A stretch of DNA of 64,000 nucleotides, taken from positions 92,956,888 through 93,020,887 of the forward strand of contig NW_024609846.1 in the NCBI RefSeq assembly GCF_016920785.2, read 5' to 3'. The DNA comes from Ixodes scapularis (Eukaryota > Arthropoda > Arachnida > Ixodida > Ixodidae). The translations under genes and the position numbers were made by a program. Position 1 is the stretch's first letter. Each line of letters opens with the position of its first letter. Below are positions 40,820 through 50,640 of the stretch, one piece after another. Below the pieces are notes generated by a model, which saw only the letters and a list, made by a program, of their open reading frames with translations, had not been told where the DNA came from and did no database searches.

Positions 40820-41836
40820 TTCAGTCGCGCACCAGTCAGGATAGCTATGTTTGGAGGTTTCTGTTTGTCCCTCCTCCGCATTGTTCCCCTTCTCCAGGGA
40901 TCATTATCGTCGATCGACTCCAGTTCTCGACTTCTGTGGATCCACGCAGCACCACCTAGTGCGTGTCGCCGCCAGTGCGTCTCGCAGCGTCCCACAAGGG
41001 ACGCGACGTTCGCAGGCGGCGACGCTAAGACGAACGCGTCTGCCATGAAAGCGGCAGCCGCGTTCGACAAATATAATTTTCTTACTCGATGACAAGTTTG
41101 TTCCACTGAAATAAATGCCACGGGCATTAATTTCAGTGAAGCGTCCAGAATCGTATTTGTTGGTTTGACAAATGTTAGGCCTAGGTGGACGTGGGCTCAC
41201 ACATGCTAGTTTTCACTTCAAGAGAAAAGGAAGTCTTGCGCATTGTTCATACGCCGAGCGAAGTAGTTCTTACAAGATTTGGTTGTCGGACGAAGAGGGG
41301 ATGTTTTTTGTCGTTTGAAACGTGTACCTCTTGATAAGATATCACATATATAATCTAAAATTCACCTATTCATATATCGTAATACTCTACATAAAGAGGG
41401 AAATTAGAAATGCTCCGCGAGGAACCGGAGTTCTTTTTACAACGGTTCTTGAGAGGAAAAGAGTATAGAAGGTTTTTGTTTTCGTTTGATCTTTTGGTCC
41501 TAACGCCTTATTCTCAAATTTGCAGATTCTGTCACCACCGCCAGAGTAACATTCACTCGGTGTTTCAGCTTTCCGCGGTGCATAGTTGAACTATTATACC
41601 TCAAAAACGGGGTTTCATTGACTCTATCCGACATCGTACTTTTATTCCTGAATAACGTGTGTGCAAGAGTTCCTTTTGTTTAATTTTCAACGAGCAAAAC
41701 TTTTCCAATCTTCAGAAACTCTTTCTCCAAGGAAAGCAACGTTTTGAACATTGAACATGCTATAATTCGCCATCGAGGTACCGAAGAACGTTTGAAATTA
41801 TGGACGTTTTCAAACGACGCGGCAACTGGAGAACTC
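40820..41836. other. Intron 4 right part, no gene seen
   Basis: 40930-41050 contains the complement of the dispersed GC-rich repeat (GTCGCCGCC, GTCTCGCAGCGTCCCACAAG, GGCGGCGACGCTAAGACG). CTGAAATAAATGCC and its near complement GGCATTAATTTCAG form a small inverted repeat at 41105-41140. The rest is unassigned. Confidence 0.5.
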
Positions 41837-41838
41837 AC

Positions 41839-41902
41839 CTTGTTGCCTGAGAAGACGTCCCATATGATCAGTTTTCCGTCGAGCGAACCGGACACTGCCT
41901 TT
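41839..41902 (-). CDS. G-beta exon 4 (blade 1)
   Basis: 64 bp, acceptor TTGTTACAG|AAAGGC and donor AACAAG|GTGAGT. One base completes the Lys codon split from exon 3, then 21 codons read KAVSGSLDGKLIIWDVFSGN and K. GSLDGKLIIWD is the blade 1 signature and is identical to the Gbeta76C sequence I recall. It is one of the smallest exons and still in phase with both neighbours. Confidence 0.94.
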
Positions 41903-42024
41903 CTGTAACAAGACGCAAGGGGATTTAGATGAAGATAGTGCGTGTACCCATGCTTTCGGCGCCAAAGCAATAGATAATCAGGTTGCTGTAAAAGGCGGAG
42001 GGGGGAGCGTCAGGCGAGAAGGAA

Positions 42025-42660
42025 AGATAGATAGATAGATGAATACGGCTGAGCCCTTTGGATCGGGCGGTAGCTTACGCCACCTAGCTATTTTGTTTTA
42101 TCATTTAAGCTTAGAATATTTAAATGTGAAATCTATATTCACTCCGCAGTGCAAAGAAAGTGAGGCGATGAAACCCCCTTGCCATCAGTGAATAAGAAAA
42201 TACCTAGTTTTCTCTCGATTTCTGCCACCATTCACTTAATCTTTGCTTGGTAATCTCTACAGTCTTGAAATCCACTCTCCCTTCGCTGTCTCTAAAACCC
42301 AATGACTTTATTAACTCTATGTTGTCTTCGGTAGGCATAGGGTGAAGCCCTTTACAGTAGAGTATCAAGTGCTCAGCCGTCTCGTCCTCCTCTCCACAAG
42401 CAGTGCACACTGTATCCATTTTCTGGTACTTCACTCTGTATGTTCTGGTTCGCAGAACACCCGTCCTTGCCTGAAACAACAACGAGCTTCCCCTAGGATT
42501 GTCATAAATGCTTTCTTTGGCAATAACTGTTTTGTTTAATCTATAGCTTTCCAGAGCCGTCTTTGTCTGCATTCCCTCTAGCCACCGATCTCTTTCTGTG
42601 GCCTTAACTTTCTTCTTAACTGAGACTTGCTCTTCCGTATCTTCGTTATGCGGAGGGCAA
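42025..42660 (-). pseudogene. LINE C-terminus and 3' end (zinc-like motif, ATCT tail)
   Basis: Minus-strand frame: VKKKVKATERDRW, ALESYRLNKTVIAKESIYDN, GSSLLFQARTGVLRTRTYR, then a CTACGEEDETAEHLILYC zinc-like C-x2-C...H-x4-C tail and EWWQKSREN. The 3' UTR has GGTGGCGTAAGCTACCGCCC and an (ATCT)n end at about 42025-42045. It is the downstream half of the RT piece at 44735-45345, split by the insertion at 42688-44731. Confidence 0.85.
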
Positions 42661-42687
42661 GTTCGTCTGCTTCTTGCGCAGGGGGTA

Positions 42688-44731
42688 GCGGTGACGTCAG
42701 AACGTCGATCCCTGATTGACTGATGGCGACCCCCTATCTGAGCGTCGTCTGCTCCTTTGCAACGTCGTCTGCTCGCAACGTCGCCTGCGTCTGTCTTACC
42801 TTTCCTGCGACTTTCGAAAGTGCAGAGGCCAGAGGCCAGGTTCACAAAACGATCTTACGCCAAAAATATGCGTAAGACAAAACTTGAGAACAAATTCGTT
42901 TTGACAAAACGAAATTTTCGTAAGTTTTGCGCAGCTTACGACGAAATCCTACGACAGCTCCGAAGCTCTCTTACGCATTTCTTATGATCAAATCAGCATG
43001 GCCGACAGCGTCGCGGTCGGGACGACCAACCGACGTTTATTTTTCTACGTGCGCTTCTCACGCGTCCCGACTTCAAGCATCAAGAAGAAAGTAAAAAGTA
43101 CTTGAAGCAGACCACGACGAACAAGAACTCTGGATCCACAAACACCCGGGAAAAGTTCCAACGGCCACGATTCCACCGACAACGACCAAGCGAGCACGGC
43201 AGATAGGCCTAGCAGGCACTCCGACTCGGCGACCGTCTGCCCGCGACCGTCTGCCCGCGACCGGCTGGCGTGCTGAATGGAATATGCCCGCGCGACCCTT
43301 GTGAACCCTTCCCGTCTTATACTTTGATCGCTGACCTCAATTTTAGATTAAGAGGTCAATCTCTTCCTCTTGTCATCTCCTTGTTTTCCGAGGCAACGGT
43401 GACTCTCGCCGGTAAAAAAGCGGTGAATCTCCGACAGACGCAGGAAAGGTAAAGCAGCCATCGCAACGACTAGCGGACGTAAAGCAGACGACGTTAACTG
43501 CGCCAACCCGCCGACGCCTTTAAAGGGGTTATGACATGAAAATTAAACGGATAGATTATTCTTGAAATAGAATGCTCATAGGCTACTTAGTATATACACC
43601 AAGTTACGCGATTTTTATAGCTCTGGTAATAGCAATATTCAATTTACGAATTTTTATCATTTTCATCTGGCGACCAGGCAACACTGCCCAAGTTAGTCAC
43701 ACCATGGTGTCCATAAACCACGTGACCATGAACACTCTCTCATTCTAGGCGCCCCCATGATTGCTCAAGCTCTCCTCGTCGCGGTAAGATCAAAACCGCT
43801 CACACAACTCGGTAACCCGAAAGCTATTCTCGCTCTCACCCCCAGCCCGTTGACCTTCCACCCTGCATGCGCCTGCGAGATATTCCGGGACGACGGTGAC
43901 CACGGCGAGTTCGTCCGTTACTCGTCGTCGCTGGAGCTGGTCGCCAGCGGGTCGCAGTCAAAATGAACAGCTTCCAACACCTCTTGATAGCAATCACTTT
44001 CATCGCTACTGCGATCAATGTCGAACACTTCGACAAGGCGAGCGATGCCGTAGACGTAATCGTCACGGACCGCATGTTCGAAACGTGGAAGGTAAACGAG
44101 GAAGCTGCTCGATACGCCAAGAGAGCCAAGACTGTGAGTGCGTGCAAGGAGACACCGCGCTGGAGGCTGGCTACGTCATCAGCCTCCAGGTCCGCCCGGA
44201 TCTGCCCCTCCGAGGAGCCCGCATATAAATCGATTTATCCACGAAATTATCGCGCCTTTTTTAAAACAAATTTAGCAGGATTATAGGAACATACAATGGG
44301 TCCTAGCAGTACCGTTATCTCATATTTTATTTTTGACGTGTCATAACCCCTTTAAAGAGTGAGAAGTCTCGCCGCACACGAAAGGAGGGAAAGAGTATTT
44401 GGGAGGGAACTTGCAGACACTAATTACCCTCACTCTCGGTTCTTAGCAAACAAACCTCGGCGCCTCGGGACACCTCGCCAGTGAGTCCTCTGACTTCCCT
44501 CCTTGATGCGCGTCTGCTAGTTGTTAGACAAAAACAACGTACCGCTCGAATTATTTTGTCTGCCCTCTCTGAAAGGCGAAGTCGAGTTCGCTCGACTTCC
44601 GAAAGTCGCAGGAAAGGTAAGACAGACGCAGACGACGTTGCGAGCAGACGACGTTGCAAAGGAGCAGACGACGCTCAGATAGAGGGTTGCGATCAGCCAA
44701 TCAGGGCTCGGCGTTCTGACGTCACCGCTAC
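42688..44731. mobile_element. TIR element (about 140-bp ends) inserted in the LINE
   Basis: The left end GTAGCGGTGACGTCAGAACG...CTATCTGAGCGTCGTCTGCT...CTTACCTTTCCTGCGACTTT (42688-42830) recurs as complement at 44588-44731 with few differences. Weaker similarity continues about 40 bp further out on both sides, so exact ends and duplication are uncertain. It holds the repeat core shared with 11442-12035 (at 42850-43400) and a nested TTAA element. Confidence 0.85.
43524..44351. mobile_element. TTAA-flanked TIR element nested in the 42688-44731 element
   Basis: TTAA|AGGGGTTATGACATG at the left and the complement of the right end TTAA|AGGGGTTATGACACG; TTAA at 43520-43523 and 44352-44355. At 828 bp it has no transposase. 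Inside, 43963-44140 encodes a 60-residue open piece starting with a hydrophobic stretch (FQHLLIAITFIATAI) followed by DAVDVIVTDRMFETWK; see findings. Confidence 0.88.
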
Positions 44732-44734
44732 TTC

Positions 44735-45345
44735 CTTTCTCATGCGGAGAAGACGAAAATGAGCCCACTTGCGAGGCGTATAGCCCAAAAACTTTCCTCT
44801 TAATTTCCTAGTGCGCTGTCTCCACTTTGTTTCTACACTCCTCATGTATAAATAGCTGAAAACCTTTCGTGCCCATTGCTCCCCATCCATTTGCCTCAAC
44901 CTATCCTCAAATTATATCTTGCTCACCGCTTCCCTGCTTTCAAATGACGCCCATCCCATGTCTCCTTGTACTCCCTGGTTTGGCGTTTTGCAATGTGCCC
45001 CCAAAGCCAGTCTACCTACTCCGCGCTGTTTTATTTCTAGTCTCGCATGCACTTCGGATTTCATGCATAGAACTGCGTTTCCAAAAGTCAAGTCAGGCAC
45101 CATGACCCCTTTCCAAATCTCTCTCACCACCTCATACCTGTTGTAATTCCAAAGTGCTCTATTTTTCATTACAGCTGCATTTCTGTTGCCCTTACCTATT
45201 ATATACTTTTCATGCTCACCGAGATATTCCGCACCATCACATATCCATACTCCTAGATACTTGTATTTACTAGCTCTCTCAACTGTAATATTCTGTATCT
45301 TCAGCCTCTCAACTTCATCCTCGTTAAAAATCATGACTGCTGAAA
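44735..45345 (-). pseudogene. LINE reverse-transcriptase thumb region, 5'-truncated
   Basis: Minus-strand codons read SAVMIFNEDEVERLK, RASKYKYLGVWICDG, IIGKGNRNAAVMKNRALWNY, VPDLTFGNAVLCMKSEV and ARKVFSYLYMRSVETKW, which is the region after the YxDD box in a non-LTR reverse transcriptase (YKYLG then thumb). The catalytic palm is absent, so this is a 5'-truncated copy. It continues at 42660 after the inserted element. Clade not assigned. Confidence 0.85.
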
Positions 45346-45349
45346 GCAT

Positions 45350-46160
45350 CTTGAAGGCAGCGCCCTGCAGGTGTCGTAAGGCGAACCACGCCTCGTTTCT
45401 TTTTGTATTTTGCGAGAAAAAACAAAACAAAAAAGAATGACCGGTTGCTTAGCCTTCTTTTCTGTATTGGGTGTATGAAGATGCACTGAGAGACTGGGAA
45501 AAGAGGGTACGTCGTAAATAAAAATATATTACAATTTCTTTTAGACAAGAATTAGAGGTGAGTTTCGGAAAGTATACTCGCGAATCTTTGAGAGCCCCAC
45601 CTCCTTTATATCCTCTTTATGTAATGTTATGTCGTTTATCTCTCAGTCTTGGCAGCCGGTTCTGGCGTCGAAGGCGCTTCCTTCTCTTTAGAAGCAGCGC
45701 TCTGAAACCGGAAGTGCATGATTGCAAAAGCTCCGTGTCATTCGAACTTCCGAAGTTGAGATCCAGTATTAGTTATGTTAAACCAGCGCCGTCTCTCGTA
45801 TACTGTTACAATATTCAGAATTGACCAAGGCGGAAGACTCGACCAGTGATTTCTTCTCGCATATTTTTGTGATGTCGGCTTAGTTTTTAGACATGAACGG
45901 ATAGCCATTTTTGTGACCGAATTAAAAAGAAATGAATCGAATAGTCATGACTTTCGAACAGCTTCAGCGAGAAACGAATAGCTTCAAATTTTGATATGAT
46001 AGTGCTTTTCTTTTAATTGAAAACCTGCGTTAGAAAGTGTTCTAATGGTAATATGGTCCTTGTACCCACTGCAGGGCGGTAACAACTACTTTACATAGGA
46101 GAATACATTCTACTTCGGTCATTCGCGCTATAGACAGCGCGCCTTCATCACCGATTCCTC
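45350..46160. other. No gene seen
   Basis: Intron 3 sequence without supported elements. Short A-rich runs at 45418-45435. Confidence 0.45.
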
Positions 46161-47015
46161 CCCGAGTGGTTTGGAAACTCCAGACCGAGAGAACGCATGT
46201 GCATCGCGCTGCATCGAGGAAGATGGCTGCAGCCAACGCACCGAGATACCGGATTTGCCGAGACAGCAGAGACGGCTCTCTCCGCTGTCTCGATGGGTTT
46301 CCACGACGATAGACGGTGGCAGCCGCCCCTCCCAATTAAAAGTGGAAAACCCGAGCCTCCGCGCATCTCTCCGTTCCAACTACGCAAAAGTTGTCGACGC
46401 CAAGACCGTTGGTTTTTCGCGGAAGGGCCGCGGTCAGCTACGGGCCGGTCGGAAGACCTTTGGCCCGCGTGCTCGGGGTCTGGAGACTCCCGATATAAAT
46501 CAAACTTTTCCCGCAAACGTAATCCCAAAAGTACATTTTCATTTCCGTTCGGCTATCATTTAAGGCTTTTGTGTGCATCTGTTTAGTATTTAAATCAAAT
46601 GATCATCGAGCAATAAAGATTTATATCAGTCTATACACGAACAAAAATCAGTTCTCTTTTGAGGAAATCAGCACGTCGAGCTTCCTTTCTACCTTTCACC
46701 TTGTTCGTCAGTTACGTGACGCAAAACAGAACGCAAAAAAACGCAATCTAGAAATGTAATGTTCTATTACAAGCAAATCAGAGCTCGAAAAAAAAAAAGA
46801 GCTTTTTAAATTTAGAAATGAAGCTGTTTTTGTTCTAGCATGACAGCTTTCACATCAATATAAAATTATTTAATTCAATCTCAGTGATCAGACGTATCTA
46901 TAATCAATTGGCCATGTTTAAAAATGCATCTAGAGATAGAAAAAATCGCTAGTTTCTCACTACAGCAATTTAAATCAAATTGTTACGATTTAAATCAAAT
47001 AAATCTAACTAAACT
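46161..47015. repeat. Intron 3: small hairpins and GATTTAAATC words
   Basis: GAGACAGCAGAGACGGCTCTCTCCGCTGTCTC (46260-46291; written here as arms GAGACAGC/GCTGTCTC) is a local hairpin. TTTAAATCAAAT and GATTTAAATC words at 46586-46600 and 46968-47008 resemble 50270-50640. A tract at 46787-46798. Confidence 0.4.
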
Positions 47016-47185
47016 GACTGCGAAAAAGATTTTTTTTTTTTGTTGAAACTAAATGCAAGTGTGTGAACCAGACTTAGATGCAATCCGCAATAATCTTCAC
47101 CCTCCTCTCTCTCTCTCTCTCTCTGTCGTTCTCTATCTTAGTAGTGCAGGAAAGACGGCACATTTCGAGAAAGTTTTGCGCGTAC

Positions 47186-47331
47186 TTGCTGTCCCCGCAG
47201 AAGTGGGCGGACGTCACTTTGGAGATGTGTCCCTTGAGCACCTTGCGCTGCTTGAGCCTGAACCGAGCCTCCTTGTCCACGTCCTTCAGGGCCTCGGCAA
47301 ACGTCTTGTCGACGGCTGCTTGTTGGGCTTC
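47186..47331 (-). CDS. G-beta exon 3 (helix end and start of blade 1)
   Basis: 146 bp, acceptor ACGTTCCAG|GAAGCC and donor AGCAA|GTACGC. It encodes EAQQAAVDKTFAEALKDVDK, EARFRLKQRKVLKGHISKVT and SAHFCGDS, plus two bases of a Lys codon. The basic RKVLKGH segment is the conserved entry to the propeller (K-LKGHI-KV in Gbeta76C). The preceding charged segment fits the helix that coils with G-gamma. Phase 0 in, phase 2 out, matching exon 4. Confidence 0.93.
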
Positions 47332-47499
47332 CTGGAACGTGCACGCGGCCGCCGACGCAACATAAACAACGCCGGCTATAAACGGCCGCGGGGCTCCCAC
47401 CCCTCCCACACTCTCGGTCCGCGATGGTGTGCTGGCAGCTCAACGTCTACAGCAGCGAGTAACTATCCTTTGTCTTTGACGGCGGCTTGATACGTTTCC

Positions 47500-48045
47500 G
47501 AGCCGCCGCCTGGGGCTCCGACGCCAAGCGATGACCAACGGATCCCCAATAGGCATTTTGCTAAATTTATAATAGGGGACCCGCTTTGGGTTCCCCAATC
47601 AAACTTAGGGAGTCGTTCTCAGCGTCCGACTTTGGTCGGCGTTGCCGCGTTTACTTTGGTAGCAGACGGAATTCGAAAGATGACGACTGTCGTTGGTGGC
47701 TTCATACGCTGCGTTATCGTTCCTCCATAAAGAAGACGCTTATTTCGTTGCAATGGTGACGCTGACAATAGCAACAGACTTGATCGTGCGGAGGGAGACG
47801 GCGAGGTCAGATGCTTACTCGGAATGTTTGCCGTGTTCTTTAATGGGTAGAACGTGAACAACTAGAGTTCGAAACGGGGACTTAACGCTGATGGCTGATT
47901 TTCTCCATTGCCTAATATTTTGACGGGCCTTACACGAAAAGTATGTTTTTAGCTCGCAATTTCGACAAAGTTTTTTTTTTTTTTTTGTACTGCAACGTGG
48001 GGCTAAACTACCGATGTGCCGAACCATAAGACTGAGTCAATAAGT
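47500..48045. other. Intron 2, no gene seen
   Basis: A T tract at 47971-47985; CTCTCT run at 47108-47124 just past exon 3. Nothing else is supported. Confidence 0.45.
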
Positions 48046-48049
48046 ATTT

Positions 48050-48233
48050 ATTAGGGTATTTTAGCCAACCGTTACCGTGTTCCGCGTACCGGACTATACC
48101 GGGGCCTTTGAAGCATGCTTTTAAGCGCGCCCAGCGGTCATAGTACCACTTGGGCGCGCGCTCAAAAGCATGCTTCAAAGGCTCCGGTAGTCCGGTAGAC
48201 GGAACACGGTAACGGTTTGCTAAAAGTCCCTAT
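48050..48233. mobile_element. Fold-back element, about 75-bp arms
   Basis: AACCGTTACCGTGTTCCG at the left and its complement at 48200-48217; GGCCTTTGAAGCATGCTTTT and GCGCGCCCA words mirror closely around a loop near 48140. The outer ends TTAGGGTATTTTAGC and complement ATAGGGACTTTTAGC match loosely. Confidence 0.92.
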
Positions 48234-48413
48234 TGTCCCGGGGAGGGGCAATGGATGGAAACTGCCGTGGCGACACCGTCGTGTGAAGGTGTTTGAAAAG
48301 ATACCTCGAATCACTCGCTCGCTGCCAGAGATCACTCCGAGTGTGCTTATCATCGCTGTCCAGTGATAGTTTAAGAATCACTCTAGGATCACTAGGAAAG
48401 AAATCACGTGCAT

Positions 48414-48462
48414 ACACACACACATACAGATACACCACGCACACACAAACACACACACATAG
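48414..48462. repeat. (CA)n microsatellite
   Basis: Interrupted CA repeats of about 49 bp in intron 2. Confidence 0.85.
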
Positions 48463-48469
48463 TGGAAAG

Positions 48470-49174
48470 TCTTCGGAGATGCATTCTATACTCAATTACT
48501 TTTCCTGGCAATGCTGTCAGGTTAATTGGAAAAAAAAAGTCTGAAGCCTAGCTTTGGTTTTCACATGCAGCGCAATGCTAAACGGAGTTTACTTATTGTT
48601 GAGTGGATGCGCTAAATAACATTATGAGTAGAGGTTAATGCGGATGATTGAGACGTTGTCTGTCTTTCTTCTGCATTTCGCACGTTTTGTGCCTCTAAGT
48701 TTCGCACACCTCCTTCAGGTCCTATAATAGACGTTTCTGTTCGCATATTCGCCATGTTGTATTTTGAAGTAGCATGGTTGAGGGAAAATGTCGTTTGTAA
48801 AGCGCTAGAATAAAAAAAAAAATAAACAAAAGGTTTATGCCGCTAAATTCTGTTGCTTTCCCCGGCTGTTCTTTTTCTTTTTTGACTATTATTAAAGTTC
48901 TGTAGAAAGTCGTTTTTCGTTGCCTGCGACGGCCTTCAACGCAACCACTGTAACAAGAAAACGTTTTTTTTTTTTTTTTTTTTTTTTTTCGCTGGCAGCT
49001 GGCAAACGCTCTGCGTCGAAATGTTTTTTACGAGATCCCGCGCTGATGGGATCTCGTTATGGGCACGCGGGAGCGCACCTATAAAACAAACAAAATAAAC
49101 GCAAGCTGTAGAATTCGCCTTGTACAGGCTGCCATCGTTGTTTACTGGGCTCCCGCGGGTGATAAGCGCCGCGA
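48470..49174. other. Intron 2, no gene seen
   Basis: Long T tract at 48966-48990 and a small hairpin (ACGAGATCCC/GGGATCTCGT, 49030-49057). No exon. Confidence 0.5.
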
Positions 49175-49333
49175 GGGGCTCGGAGTTGGACTCTCGGCGA
49201 GAAAGTCGGCGAGATGGCCGACCACCGCGCTTCGGATTGGCCAGCACCAGAAGGTCAGGCGCAGTGCAATGGCCAATTGCATTGGTCGGCGACCTGGCCG
49301 ACGTTTCCGGCCGAGTGTCCAACTCGGAGCCCC
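49175..49333. mobile_element. Fold-back element beside exon 2 donor
   Basis: GGGGCTCGGAGTTGGAC and its complement at 49317-49333, with TCGGCGA, GAAA, GTCGGC and GCCGACCA words mirrored, around a loop of about 30 bp. Its right end lies 32 bp from exon 2. Confidence 0.8.
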
Positions 49334-49364
49334 AGGTCCACGCACCAGCGTGGTTTACACTTAC

Positions 49365-49418
49365 CTTGATTTTGGTGCGGAGGTCCTCCAGTTCCTTCTT
49401 CAGGTCGGCTAGGTCCTC
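49365..49418 (-). CDS. G-beta exon 2 (N-terminal coiled-coil helix)
   Basis: 54 bp, acceptor CCACATTTCAG|GAGGAC and donor ATCAAG|GTAAGT, both strong. It encodes 18 residues, EDLADLKKELEDLRTKIK, with leucines spaced as in the N-terminal helix that coils with G-gamma. Phase 0 on both sides. There is no ATG, so the initiator must lie upstream. Confidence 0.88.
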
Positions 49419-49424
49419 CTGAAA

Positions 49425-50265
49425 TGTGGAGGATCTCGGTTTCACCAGGATTTATTGAATTCCCTCTAGATGTACGTTTCTTTGCTACGGTTGTCAGGAT
49501 TCCCTATACGAAGATGCTGGAGTATCGTCGATTTCTTCCTATGGCCATCGAAAGCTTAAAGAAACCTCGGGGGGGGGGGGGGGGGGGGGGGCTATTATCA
49601 TTATGAACGTACGCCTCTTACTTCGTGATTGGTTCTTGGACGTTCTGATGGGCTAATTCCGCCATCTGATCGGCTGAGGGAGCGATAATGAGATGACTCT
49701 CCACGTCCTGCAGTCGTCAGACTGCTCGTATCAAAAGACACGTGGTGGTCGCTCACATTGTCCGAATTACCAAAAATTATCCTAATGCAACTCGCGCAGC
49801 CACGTGTGACCTCACACGTATCTGTGACGTCATGACCCTATCGACCCGCGAAATTTGGCGAAAAAGTTTCCCGGGGAAAATTCCAATGAAAACACGTGAC
49901 GTCACATGACACGTGACGCTACCGACTAGACCACGCACACACGATTGCACGGCTTGGGAACGAGCGCGGGTCTATGTGAAAAGGCTTTGCGTACGGGGCC
50001 CGATAACGCTATCACGTTCCACTCTTAAAGGAGAAGCTTAAGCGTCCCCCAAGTTTTTTGCGGGGGTGACTAAAGGTACGCAGCAGCGGTAGGTCCTAAC
50101 CTCGTCGTCTTCAAAACTGTCCCCCAACCAGACAGATTTCTGCCGAGTACTTTCATGTTCGCTTCATTCGTGACTTTCGAGCATGGCTGCAGAGAGTTTC
50201 TATATGACCAACGTCATACAAACACGCCTCAGGGACCGGACTGTCTTTTGAATTATGTATTAGCA
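49425..50265. other. Intron 1, no gene seen; G tract
   Basis: A run of about 21 G at 49570-49590. CACGTG words at several places (49739, 49801, 49894-49912) but without the array structure of the modular family. Confidence 0.45.
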
Positions 50266-50269
50266 GCAA

Positions 50270-50640
50270 GGTGGAATAAAATCACGATTAAAAAATCAGA
50301 TTTATTTGGTTTAAATCAGATTTATTTGATTTAATTCAGACAAGATTTAAATCACTTCAGCTAGAAAAAAAGTGACTTTTTATCGCTAGACGTGTGTTTT
50401 TTTAATGGTTGCCTGATATAAATATTTCTTGCTCGACCATTCTTTGAATCATATACAAAATAAATGGCCGGGAAGCAAACAGCGATAGAGAAACGGTAAA
50501 TAGAAAATATCTTCAATACCGTTCTGGTGAAAAGTGTTTGATTTATATCATTGCGGTCAAATCGGTGCGATTTAAATCCTAATTGAAATCACGATATGAA
50601 TCCTGATTTAAATCCCAATTTGATTCATATTTGAATGCGA
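50270..50640. repeat. GATTTAAATC-rich repeat
   Basis: Runs of TTTAAATCAGATTTATTTGA at the left and GATTTAAATCC/AATTGAAATCACGAT at the right, in inverted sense, enclose about 200 bp. It resembles a TIR element whose ends are built of GATTTAAATC words. A weaker copy lies at 46586-47008. Confidence 0.55.
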
